Assembly (NCBI GenBank): GCA_038025085.1
Contig: CM076142.1
Location: 5,926,501-5,990,500 of the forward strand
Origin: Tetragonia tetragonoides
Taxonomy: Eukaryota > Streptophyta > Magnoliopsida > Caryophyllales > Aizoaceae
Direction of reading: 5' to 3'
Length of the DNA: 64,000 bases
Shown: piece after piece, positions 1 through 12,300 of the stretch
Layout: each line of letters opens with the position of its first letter
How positions within the stretch are numbered: position 1 is the first letter of the stretch
Position numbers and translations under genes: made by a program
Notes under the pieces: generated by a model
The model's database searches: none
What the model saw: the letters and a program-made list of their open reading frames with translations, nothing else
What the model was told of the DNA's origin: nothing

Positions 1-327
1 TCCCTTGTTGTTTGAAGGGTCTATTTGTGTGACAATTCCAATACCAGGCCTTCACAACATGGCACTATAGTGGGGAAACCCCAAATGGGACCTTAGAAAG
101 GTCTACATAAGCCCAAATAGGGTTGGCCTTGTTTTGGTAGGAAAGTTGCTTTACTGAAAAACTAATTGTCTCCTTTGAGCTAGTTCTCTGTTTCCCAAGA
201 TAACGCTTCTGGTAGTATGTTGTGCCAATTATTACAGCTATGGTTTTGGAGTTAGGACATCTCAAATTCAAGCTCCTTTCTTTATGCCAGGTTTCTGTAA
301 CTGATTTTCTTTTATCATCATGTACAG

Positions 328-3300
328 GTTTTATCTTGCTTGCAAGATGATTTGCAATATTCTTTGCGCTTTTCGATAGATTTTTCTTCAAGGCCACCAT
401 TAGATTTTGTACCTCATCAAGAAATTTTGTGGATACTAGATGCATGGAAGTCAACTCGTTCAGGTCAAGTGAATCCTGGATTATGTTCTATGTCAGTATA
501 TTTCAAAAAAAAAAAAGAAATCTAACATTACTGTTCTCTTGGTGTTGCAGTCAGTGCAAATTTTGTTAATTCCGTTCTTGAAATGTGGTTTAAGTGGCAT
601 TGCTCCCTGTGGAACTGCCCTGCCCTATCTAACAAGGTATTCATACTTGTAGCTCTGTATAAGCGCTATGGCCTGGTATTGTTACCTCTACACATATATA
701 CAATAGTCTTTATTCAACTTTACTTTCTTTTGGCAGGATCTTCCAGGGACAGAAGTACATGAGTTCCTCTTGCCTGATATGCTTGCCAAGCCTGTGAAAA
801 CAAATGTTGTTCAACATATTCTGTAAGGGTTTCACACGGAATTTCCTTTTCCTTTTTTCTTTTGCTTTGTTACATGTCTATGTTTATCGTTATAAACTGG
901 CAGTGGAAGGCTTATCTTATTCCATGGCAATAATACTGTTGATTTGTGTATTCTGCAGGAAAACTACCTTTGTTATTAAAGAATACGTTTTCCATAACCT
1001 CAAGCTTGGGGTTGCCTCGTCTAGTATTTGGCGAAGTGTCGTACCAAATGTTGACTTGCATTCTTCTCTTTCACATTGTGCTCGTTACTTGTTGCAGCAG
1101 GTATGCTATATTTTACAGTGGCTGCTTTCCACCCCTTCCCCCTCTCTTATATTTGTGGGAGTACCTGTGTTAGCTGTGAATCTTTTGCTTTCAGATTATA
1201 TATGCACACAGAAAGTCTTTCACTGACGAGAAATTTGCGGCAATCTATTCATGGTTTGTGTCACTTCAGACAAATGAAATTAAGGTAAGATTTTGATTGA
1301 ACTTAGTATATTAAGTTTCATAACCTTAGATAACTTTGTAAGGGAAATGAATATGACGGTCGTTTCTGGCAGATCTGTTTCTGTTGTCATGTTATGGGAT
1401 AGGGTGGCCTATCTCACTCCTTTGTGGGCTAAGGCTGCTGGTGGATTTAGGAGTTTTTCTGTCAAACAGGTCCAGCGGCAGTGGGCTGATTTGTAATTAG
1501 ACTGTTCATGGAGGACTCCTTGTCCTCTTGGCTGTAATTATCTGTGTCTATTATAGACTCACTTTGTGTTATGTCATGATTGTGTCATAGCGTGATTGGC
1601 GGTGAATGTGTTTCTCTTTGGTGTACTTACATAATAAACTAGGTGTACTTACAGAATATACTAGAAAGGCAACTAGGTTCTCAGTTGAAGCGATTATCTG
1701 AATGTAGTTTTAGCAAATTACCAGTTCAACCAATTCAGAAATGTATCTTTGCTTCATATTTTGCAGCATGTGCTAATCTGCTACTCTCCATTGCTTGGTG
1801 GGTATGCTCTGGGGTGTGCCACTCAATCGACTGACCTTATTTGGGACATTTGTTGTATTTTGCTTTGCTTTTGGCCTTAGAAACATGGGTGTGAAAGGTT
1901 GGCAAGGACTGACCTTCACAGCATTGGGGTTTCTAGTAATTCGTCTTTTGTTTGAAGACTTCTTTCCTAGGCTGTAATGAACTTTTCTGCTGTGCTCGTA
2001 CCATCTTTCTCCTATCAAAAATTAATCAGCTAACTGAAAATTTTCATTGACACAGCATCGCGATGACATCAAAGCTCTGCTCTCACTTCTTGCTTCATCC
2101 AGACACAAGAGATTTATTTCCCTTATAGAACCATTCATGGAGCCACTACTCTACAATGTCTTTGATTTACACGCTCCAGATGGTAGGTTTCGGCTGCCCA
2201 TTTCTAGAAAATACCGGCTACAGCCAGATTTTAACTCTTGTTTTCTCCTTCAGAGTCACTGTATCACATAAGCCGTGCCTGGCTAAGACTTGGTGGTCTG
2301 CGGTTTCACCTCTTACTTGCTTGTGATGAGCTGGATCCAGCTATTAGGTATAGTTCCAAGTATCTGAAGCTGGTTGGAAAGTGTGAAGCACTTGCTGTGG
2401 AAAATGAGGTATTGATGATTTTCCTTTTGGTGTGTTGAATGTGTCAATTCATTCTCAAATATTATCAATTGCCAATTAAATCCGGTCTCTTTGCCGAGTT
2501 CTGGGCTGTGTTTGTCTGTTGTATTTGTCATGATTTGTTACCTCAAGTTCGTGAGATTGGCTTGCATTATACAGACAAATAACCGGGTCAGTGATTTCTG
2601 AACATCAATGGTAAGAGGTTTTGAGAAATTGAATTATATGATTGAAGTGGGGTATGCTTTCAACTACCTGGAAGTTCTAGTGCAACTTGAAGAGGATAGT
2701 TCTTAATTGGTTGTGTAAACTAAATACACCTTGTATGGGTAGGAGAACTATTGAAAACATCATACTTGCGCTGTAGAAAGATAGTTATTTTGTGCTGATT
2801 ATCACTGATGAATCTACATTTGATTAACTGAACTGAACCATGTGAGTTGTTACACTTACTCATTACAAGTATCCTAGATTAGACATGGGGTAGGTGTCCA
2901 GAAGTCACAAACTTCTGCTCTAGATTTGGCGTTTATTTTGGCCGAGTGCCGAATGCTCTCCCTTTTTGACCACCACTAAATAGCCAGAGGAATTAACTTG
3001 ATACTTCAACAATCAGCTAAAGTAATTTTTTAACCTAATATCATGCTAATCTAATTAATCCCTCAACGACAATAAGAGAGACCTTGCTCCACCAGCCTAA
3101 GCTCTCCGTGCCGAGGTTTTATCTTGATGACTTTCTTCCCAACTACTCTGAAGGGTTGTATGTCAAGACACTTATTTTGTCTTGAACAACAGACCTCTTC
3201 CCAATTCAAAACCCTTACTAGTACCTTTGTTAGCCTACACTAACCCTAATGGTCAAGAGGGACATTGAAAAATTGAAAGACTAGACAGTACTCATCTCCA

Positions 3301-6300
3301 TCTAATTGGAGAGGAATGCCTGGTTATTCAATGAGGTGTCAGTTTCTCATGCGATGCTTTGGGAGAAGGTCACCTACTTAGCTATTTTGTGGGATAGAGC
3401 TGCCGGGGCTTTTCGGGGTTATACTAATACTGAGATCTAACGAAATTGGACATTTTTGTAATCGTTTAGGGAAGAGGATATTTTATCGTCTTCCTGTACC
3501 TTGGTTGATTCAATAATATACTTTTTTCTTATCTAATTTTTTTTTTTATTAATTTATATCTGATGACTGATTATTCCCTGAAATATTATCTGTGAACTAG
3601 AATGTCATGAGATGTTAGGTTTTTTGGAGCATATTATGTGTTATGTCATCCTTGCTGTTATGAATTTCGTTTTTTCGTGAAACATGTAAACTAAGCCTGG
3701 TGAGCAGAGCATAGTACTCTTCATATTATGTATTGACAGAATGTGTATTCTTATAGCTCTTTACAGATATGTTATTAATTATAAACTATTCAATCTTATG
3801 TTTTTAGGTGAGACAACATTGTAATTATTTGGTTGGTTCGCTTTCAACAAGAAAGTCTGATGAACAAAGAGCAATATTACTGGAGAAACTTGAATCAGAG
3901 CGTAAAAGGTTGCAGAGGAAGGTATTGTATTTAAAGTTGTTCTTTTGCATATACTGTGAAACATTCTTCATGATTATTGTTTGTCTTCACGTCTATCGAT
4001 ATATCTGTTCCTTTATCTCAAAGTTTTGGAGGAAAACTCTTGAAAAAAAATTGTTGGGAGAAAAGAAAAGATGAAATGCCAGAACATAGATTTTTCAAGG
4101 TTAATATATTCGTGGATTGGTTATTAGACCGCATTCTTCTTTTTTCGCTTAGAACTTCCACATCTGCTATTTTGAAACGCAGATCGGGGTTGTTTGATGT
4201 TTTAGATGGTACGAAATATGATTGATAGAAAATGAAACATAAATCTGTTTTGGATAAGAAGGGATCCAAAAACATGACTTCCTAAATCTTTCCATAGAGT
4301 GAACTATATTACATATTCTTAGAATCGCTTCTCATTCATTGTTGTGTTAGTTGTACCTGACAATCAGGCAGATTTTCCTTATATTTTTTTATTTTTAACC
4401 TTATCTTGCTTGCTAACTTGTAAAATGGCTCATCCAGATTGTCTTCCGGTCAGATCCTGGGAAATTTATCAAGTTGAAGGATGAGTGCAATGAGTTTTGC
4501 GAGAATGTTAAGTTAGGTTTACAGCTTTTGAAGGAGATTGATCTGTTTACGAACTTGCCATCTGTTATCAAACGAGCAAGCAATTGGCAGGTATACTTTA
4601 TTTGCTCGTCCTAGTGCTACCTGACTTCCATATGTCCCGCCCCAGCACCCAAACTTCTACCCCCGACCCCCTAAAGCAAATTTAATAATAATAACTGCAA
4701 AGCAGCAGAGGAAAGAAAGAGAAAAGGCAGTACTTGTCATTTTCTGATGAGAGAGAAAGCGTTTACTTAATCAAGTGGAACAGACTTGTGGAGATAGTTA
4801 TAGCCTATTGCCAACTTATCAAATTTAGTTTAGTGTGGTGAATATAAAATGTCAGGTTAATCTTGTTTTGGATATGCTTTATTTTAAAACATCTTGTTTT
4901 GGATATATTGTTGGGATATAAAATTTCTGGATATATTGTTGGAATTTAAAAGTTCTGGATATATTGTTGGAAGTTCAAGGTTGAAACGTACAATGACATG
5001 GATCACAAAATGTGCACATCCATGAAACATGTATATATGTGAAAGTCAAATCTTTTCTGATGATGTAGATTCCCTTATGTTTGTGTTATGCTGACTTTGA
5101 AGAGTTGGCGTACACGCAGTGATCCAGTTATTTCTGAATGTGATTTATGGAAAAGAAAGGTAAATAATTCTCTGATTCTTTGCTTCAGGAAACGGCAAAC
5201 CGGTTTGTTGACCGCTTAACGGAGGTGTATAGCGGTTATGTAGATATAATTCAGCCCATTCAAGTTGCAGTTTACGAAATGAAGTTAGGCATGGCACTGC
5301 TTTTGTCAACTGCTCTGGAAAAGGATTTCCTTGGTAGAATACAAGAAACAAAACTTGATCCTGTTCTGGTAATAAATGCATTACCTTTGATATTCATAAT
5401 CACTCACTCGAATGTTACTCAAAATCTAACGGTAAATTACATCGCAGGATGCTGTTTATTCATTTATGAGATTCCCCCATGGATATTCTTTTGAGAGCCA
5501 AGTCCAGATCAACTTCGGTGCTACTGAGTTACCCTTCTATACCATCAATTTTTCAGCGTGTAGCTGGGTTAAGAAGATGGATCTACTGAAGAAGCTTATT
5601 ACACCTACTGAAGGGTTTGCTAGTGAGAAAAAGGTTTGTAATTTAGTATAAAGTACAAAACATAAAGAAAAAGAAAAGGGATAGAATTGAATTATGGTTC
5701 TGATAATGATTCCTTGTATTTCTTAACAGGTTCCGTCTCTTCAGCTGGAAGCTTCTCTATCTGATACCATTCTTGAACATGTTGTGAATCTTGTAGCTAA
5801 CACAAAGCTTCTGTCCAATGCATCTTTTGCGGTGAGGATATGCCTTTAGAAATGTTGTCTTTCAAAAATGTGAATTGGTAACTTACTTTGTTTGTTTGGA
5901 TTTCCAAAAATCAGGTATTGGATAAGGTATTTGACTTCTTTACAAGCTTGTGGAGGGATGTGAAAGTCTACGATGAAACCAAAAAGGACAGTGAAGCACA
6001 GGTCTACAAGTTCAGGCCTCGTGCATTTAAGCTCGACGATGTATGCGAAGTCGACTTGTCGTCTTTCGGCAATTCTTTCTCAAGCGAAAGTTTCACAGAG
6101 TGGAAAGAATTGCTCATTGATGAAGAAAACACTCAAAGGGTAAAGCCTTTGACTTCTAAGCATAAGCATTAGTTTTTTTGTGTGTACCATATCTTGAACA
6201 AAATGCCTAAATCTCCCAGAGGGAAGGTGCTGATCAGTCTGAAAGCTCAGAAAATTGGAATCTTATTCCAGAATCAATGCTGAACAACATGGTGAATGTG

Positions 6301-9300
6301 CACACTCAGTTATTTGGATCAAACAATCTTTCTGAAAGTGTATGTTCCTGAACTTTGTCTTCGAATGAGCTCACTGTGATAGTTTGAGTGAGTGATGTAT
6401 ATATTCGCTTTCCCTTTTTTTAGTGCCTGAATTTGAAGTTATATCTCTATTCGAAGCCCTTGTATTATGTCATTGAATCTCACATACCTCCTGCATTTCT
6501 GGGAACATTAAAACGTCGAACACAAACAGAAATGACAATCCCGCTTTACCTTACAACCTTGTCTTTCGGGAATGGATGCACATTTCATTTGAAGATTTAT
6601 AATATTCTCGTTAGATGTAGGATACTCCAGCTGAGAATCATACTTTAAATGAAAACCAATCACGACTGTTAATGATGGAAATTGTACTGCTATAATTGCA
6701 TAGGCTTCTTACAGTCATTTGCTTTGCTCGCTTCGTCCTTTACTCGCTCAGCCCCCCCCCCCCCCCCCGGTTCAGCACTTGCAATAAAATTTCTTGCTTG
6801 TGCAAAGAGTTTCAGTCAATGGATAATTTACTTCAAAAAGAATGGATGCATGTAAAATTGACACCATTGTCGAGGCCATCCAAAATTCTAGCATTGGCAC
6901 TGCTAGCAACCCTTGCTGGAACAAAGCTTGTTCCTGGTCGAGTTGATTGGCTCCTTGACCTACACCTCCGAGACTCACTGTTGGTAATCACTGGGAAACA
7001 AGTTGCAGCAGTTTTAGAGAGTTTCAGTTGGATTTATGCCTGGATATATGCCAAGTCATATATTCAATAAATATGTTAGTGTTTATGAGTCGCTGATATG
7101 TGTCATTGGGGAAAAGTGGGTGTATTTCCATGGTTTGGAGCTTGTGTGGGTTAGGTTTGTGGGTTTTGGGAGAGATAAATGAAGAAGTTACCATGATAAA
7201 GTGCAATTATGGCGATGTCGTGTTGTTTTTGGCAGTATGGAAATGCTAGGATATTTAGAGAACCGTCTTGTGCTATACACCTGACTTATCTAGCTTTCTT
7301 TTGGACTGACTTGAGAGGGGAGTTTGGTGCTGCTATGTTACTCACTTTTACTGATGTGTAAACAGTTCATGATAAGGGAGCACAGCTTGTCCTTCTTACT
7401 TGTATTCTCTTATACTGATTCTTAATTTCTAATACAATTTTTTATTTATTAATACAAGTATTCTTTCTCATCGAAACAGATACATAATTTTTTGCTAGTT
7501 TTATAGTGCATTTTGAAATTGCCGAGTTTGCGACGTTGACATGGGTGGTAAATGTCATGCGCATTACTCATCTAAAATATAATCGTTCACAAGTTCTACT
7601 AAGTTACTTGAGATAAAATTTTAACGTTGGTGTAGTACTAAGTTTGCCTTTCTTCTCATATACTCCTGTTTGCATCTCTTGCTGATTGCTCAAACTTCTG
7701 TTTGCATCTCTAGCTATTACTTATTTGTTCCTTTTTTTTGTAGCCTGGCATTATCCAGGTGTCTGATGAAGACAAGTTACACTCTTTTGTTAAATCTTAT
7801 ACTCTTGGAGCGACTATGGTGAAAGGTGAATAGTGCTATTTTTTGAGAAATGAAAACATCATTTATATCCCTGGATGTTATCAAACTGCAACAGTTCTTA
7901 CTGTGTTATTTTTTCTTTAGATTTGACTGGCACATCTGCTTCCTGCTTGGATGCTAGTCTTGCTGCAGAGCATGTCCTCCGTCTTTCTGTGGAACATAAA
8001 CAGAAATTTCCGTTATTTGATAAATCAGCTGGTGTATGGAAATTTTATAAGGTATTCTGAACTGCACTGTGTCATATTCAAATGCCCCATTTAAAGTGAC
8101 TAAATTGCTCTAAACTTGGTTTGCTGCTTCTCTAGGATTCAAATCCTTCTGTTGTAGCGGACATGGTGCGGGGGCTCGATGCTCTTAAACAACGAGTTCT
8201 CTCTCTTTTAATTGAAAGGGAAGAAAATCCTGGGTTGCAGAAAATCCTCGATATTACTGAAATGCTATTGGCTCTCCCTTCAAGCACCTCTGTTGCTCAG
8301 GTAAATTTGGCTCCTTAGTCCTTAGTCAGTATTGCTTTTTGTTGTTCCCACTTGTATTTATTGGAAGCAAAATCAGAGAGATCCGTTAAGTTGTAGGGAT
8401 GTACTGTTTGGCAAGGTATCTTTAGAGCCGTTGGTGTTACTTGGGAAATCTGGGTGTACCCTTTCATGGTTATGGAGCTTTAGCTAGTAAGCTTTGGGTG
8501 TTTTGGGAGGGGTAAGAAGAACATGAAGCTGTTAAGGAGGAATGCAATTCAAGTAGTCCATTTCAGTTGAGAGGAATGATAGGATCTTTTTGATACCACC
8601 TTGTCCCCTGAGCTTTTGTGGATCCAGGTGACTGTATCACTGATGGTCAGAGATATGGGGTTTAACTTGTAGATAATTGAAGGATGGTTTGTCCTCCTTG
8701 ATTGCACTCTCTTACATTGTTGTTAATACATTTTTTTTTTATGTAGAAAATGATGGGGGGATGTACTGTGGATTTAGAAACCATATGATAAAAGATTTAC
8801 GTTTTTTAATTCATGAGTTTCCTATCTCCTACAGCTGAGAGTTTTGGAAGTTGGGAGGAGGAAGGAGATGAGGTTACTGTAGTGTAATGCTGTGTTGGCG
8901 ATTTTTTGGTGTCTTTGGCTGGAAAAAAATGCCCGGGTCTTCGATGCGGTGACCATCTAGATATATATGCTTTGGGATAGAGTCACTTATCTACCATATT
9001 TATGGTCTACGGCATCAGGGGCTATTCTATTACAACAGTCCAACTTAATAATTTGTAATTAGTTTCTCTTGGAGGACATCTTGTCCTCACCTGCTGAATT
9101 CTTTGATACTTCATTAATAAAATATTTCTCTTTACCTGATAAAAATTCTTGAGTTTCCAGTCCTTTATTAATAGATGATAAAATTTGGGGGCATAGGAGT
9201 AAATAACAAGTGAAGTTTCGGGGGGGGGGGGGGGGAAGCAGCATCAAAATGCAAATGTTTGGGAACTCTATCACTCTGGTTGGGCAATGGACGATTTGGC

Positions 9301-12300
9301 ACTTACTTCATGTTCTGCTATGGCAGCCCAAAGCCATTAGTATGATACAGTCAGAACTTAAGCATTTATGATGGTTTTGAAGCTTGGTTTCAGGTATGAA
9401 ACCAAAGCAGCTAGAAAGTTCTGGAAATTTTGTCGAGTTCGAATTGAGTTTGTTTATTGAGACATCTTTCTCCAGCATCCGCAATATGTTTGACTGCTTC
9501 TGCTGATGTATGATGTTGCCTTCTTGATAGGCTCTCTCAGGCCTGCAGTTTCTAGCAAGTCAAATAAACATGCTGCAGGAAGGTGGTGCAAAATTTCCTT
9601 TGAAAGGTGAGCGCTCTAAGCTTTTTGTTCAGATGAGAGTGCTGATTCCCCTACTTCAAATTTCAATCAGTTACTTACTTTTTCCTGGATGTTTTGCAAT
9701 AGATGAAGTAGAACATATTCTTGAAAAGGTTTCCGAATTCCAAAAGATGGAGTTTGGCACTTGGAACACCATGCTTGATGACGTTCATGTGCAATTTGAG
9801 ATGAATGCTGCAAAGGTAACAGTCTGCTCTATTGGACTCCAAATTCAGCTTTGAAATTTAATTGTCCAAGAGGTTGATAGAATAATAGTAATGGTTTGGT
9901 TTGATGTAATACAGAACCATTGTAAACATCTTGAAAAGTTCATTGTTGGTTTGGACTGATTTTGATTAATTAAATCATCATGATCTTGTCAGGCTTCGGA
10001 ACACAGTTCGTTGTGGGTTTCATTTTTGTTCGAGGGAGGAAAGGATAGGTTTCCACTAGTACTAGTTTGGCAAGTGCTTCAGATACTTGGCAACTGACCT
10101 CTACACTCTTCTCAGTAACTGAAATTAAGTTGACATAAAGATTGATCCGTGAATAATATGCCTAAACTGATTTTCTAGAAGTTGGTGAGGGCATCAAATT
10201 GTTCTTGTTCCACAGTATCCCTGCTCATTACGATTAACATTCTACTAGTGTATTATGATGTACATTCCTCTTAAAAACTTCTGTTTCACTCGGGAAATAG
10301 GAGGTCAAATTACCCTCTAAAAGTTACTCGCATAAACTAAGTGAAATGACCAATTTACCCTTATTCAGTTACTTAGTCTAGCTTCCAAATTGTAGAATCG
10401 TTTAACATCTTGGTGTACCTTCCCAACAAAAACGAACATCTTAGTGGACCATTTTAACTGATCGCTTAGCCCCAGTCACGTGATTGCAGTGCGGGTCCTT
10501 CTTTTTCCTCATTATTATCTGTTGTAGCATGTCATGTTTTCATTCACTTTCTCTTGCTGCTGCAGTTATGGTTCCCACTGTACTTGGTTCTGCATCGAGG
10601 AAATGCTACAAATATCGCTGAATATGCCCAATCCACATTGAAAAGGCATGCTTTCTTTTAGTGCGAAGTTTCATATAAGTTTGGGTAGAAGTTTTGAAGT
10701 TCAATGCTTACGAAGTAATGCTGTCTAACTTTTCCTTTTGCAGCTTGGAGGAGTTGATTTTAACATCCAATGTTGGTGAATTTAGAAGGCGTTTGCAACT
10801 TATACTTTCATTTTATGGACAGCTTGATACTGGTATAAGGCTGGGATCTTATGCAAGGTAAGTAGTCCTGAAATGTTGAGTCTTAATTTTTACTCTCAAA
10901 CTGTTTAATCTTCCTCTAGAGAATGCAATGGAGAATCTACAAGCATATACTGCCAACATCCATCTCATTATGGATATAGCCAAACGGGTGAATAGACATG
11001 GAAGAGCTATACACATTAGGGAGATGGAGTTTACAATACTCCCTTCTTTCTCTGAAGGGAGTATTGTAAACTCCATCTGTTAATGTTCTATTATTAATTT
11101 CCTGCATAGTATACTCCCTTCTTTTCTCCTGCTTCCCGTATTGGGACGTTTCAAATTGACTGTTAGATATTTTGCATTTTGCTAATTTATTGATCTCCTG
11201 AAACCTATTACTTTTAACTTGATTTGATCTTATTCATTATTAGTCAACTACTACAATCACTAAAAAAAAAAAAGCATTTCCCCCCCCCCCCCACCCCTCC
11301 AACCCTTTGAGATTTGATCAGGTTCATCTGTATTTTAGTTTTGTGATATTTCTTCCATTATGATGTGGACAATGGATTTTCTTTTATTTTCCTTTTAATA
11401 TTTTTTTATGGGTATGGGGATGAACATTTGTTCCCGTAGTGGATATAGGATGACTGGATTTGAGATGGGCGAGAGATTCTTGAATATATTGCATGCTGCT
11501 AAGTCTGTTAGTCAGTCGCATAATTACAAATTTTAAGTATCCTGACTCTCTTCTATATTCTTTCTTTCTCTGTTGATTCCTATTTGATGTTACATTCAAC
11601 TTCATAAACCTTGCTCTTTGGTTTTCTTTTAGATTCAATATTCAAATGTCCTGTTAAATGAGCATTACAAAATCTAAAAGTTTGTATTTGATTTTGCAGT
11701 TGTATGCAGAAGGAAACTAGAGACATTTTGTACAATGTGTTCGGCTTCTATGTGCAATGCCTGCCAAAGTGAGTGCATTGCAAATGAGCCTTTTTTTGTT
11801 TATTTTCCCTGATTCTCTTGGGAGTGACATTGGATTTGCATTCTTAGAATTATGGAGCACATTGACAATAGTACAAAACAAATTAAAAGAGAAGTGGAAG
11901 AACTCTTGCTGCTGCTAAACAAATGGGATCGCCCTGAGAAACTACTGGCCTTGGAGAACACAAAAAGGAACCGTCAAAAGATGAAGAAGCTCATTCAGAA
12001 GTACACTGTGAGTGGATCTTAAAATCTGTGACTCCTCTAAAATTCAATTTGTTGGGCTCTTCGAAGTTGTGTTAAATCTGTGATTTTTATACTTCATATC
12101 AAACCTCTAACTCTAAGCCGGTTGCGACTTACCAGTTACCACCATGCCCTTGCTTTCTTGGGGCATCTGTTTTTTTCACTAGTATTTCAAGAGAACAACA
12201 TGTGATTGAAGGAGCTAAACATCTAGATAACATTATTCTCTAGAATCAATTGAACCAATTCATGTGTTTTACCATCCAACTTTTGGTAACATTTTGCTTG

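Noticed and set aside
1..327. Possible further MDN1 exon at the left edge
   Set aside because: No frame is open over a useful length and no midasin-like wording is seen; treated as intron.
65..454. 129-codon minus-strand open frame
   Set aside because: It overlaps the MDN1 exon at 328-463 on the other strand, starts in intron DNA and resembles no family.
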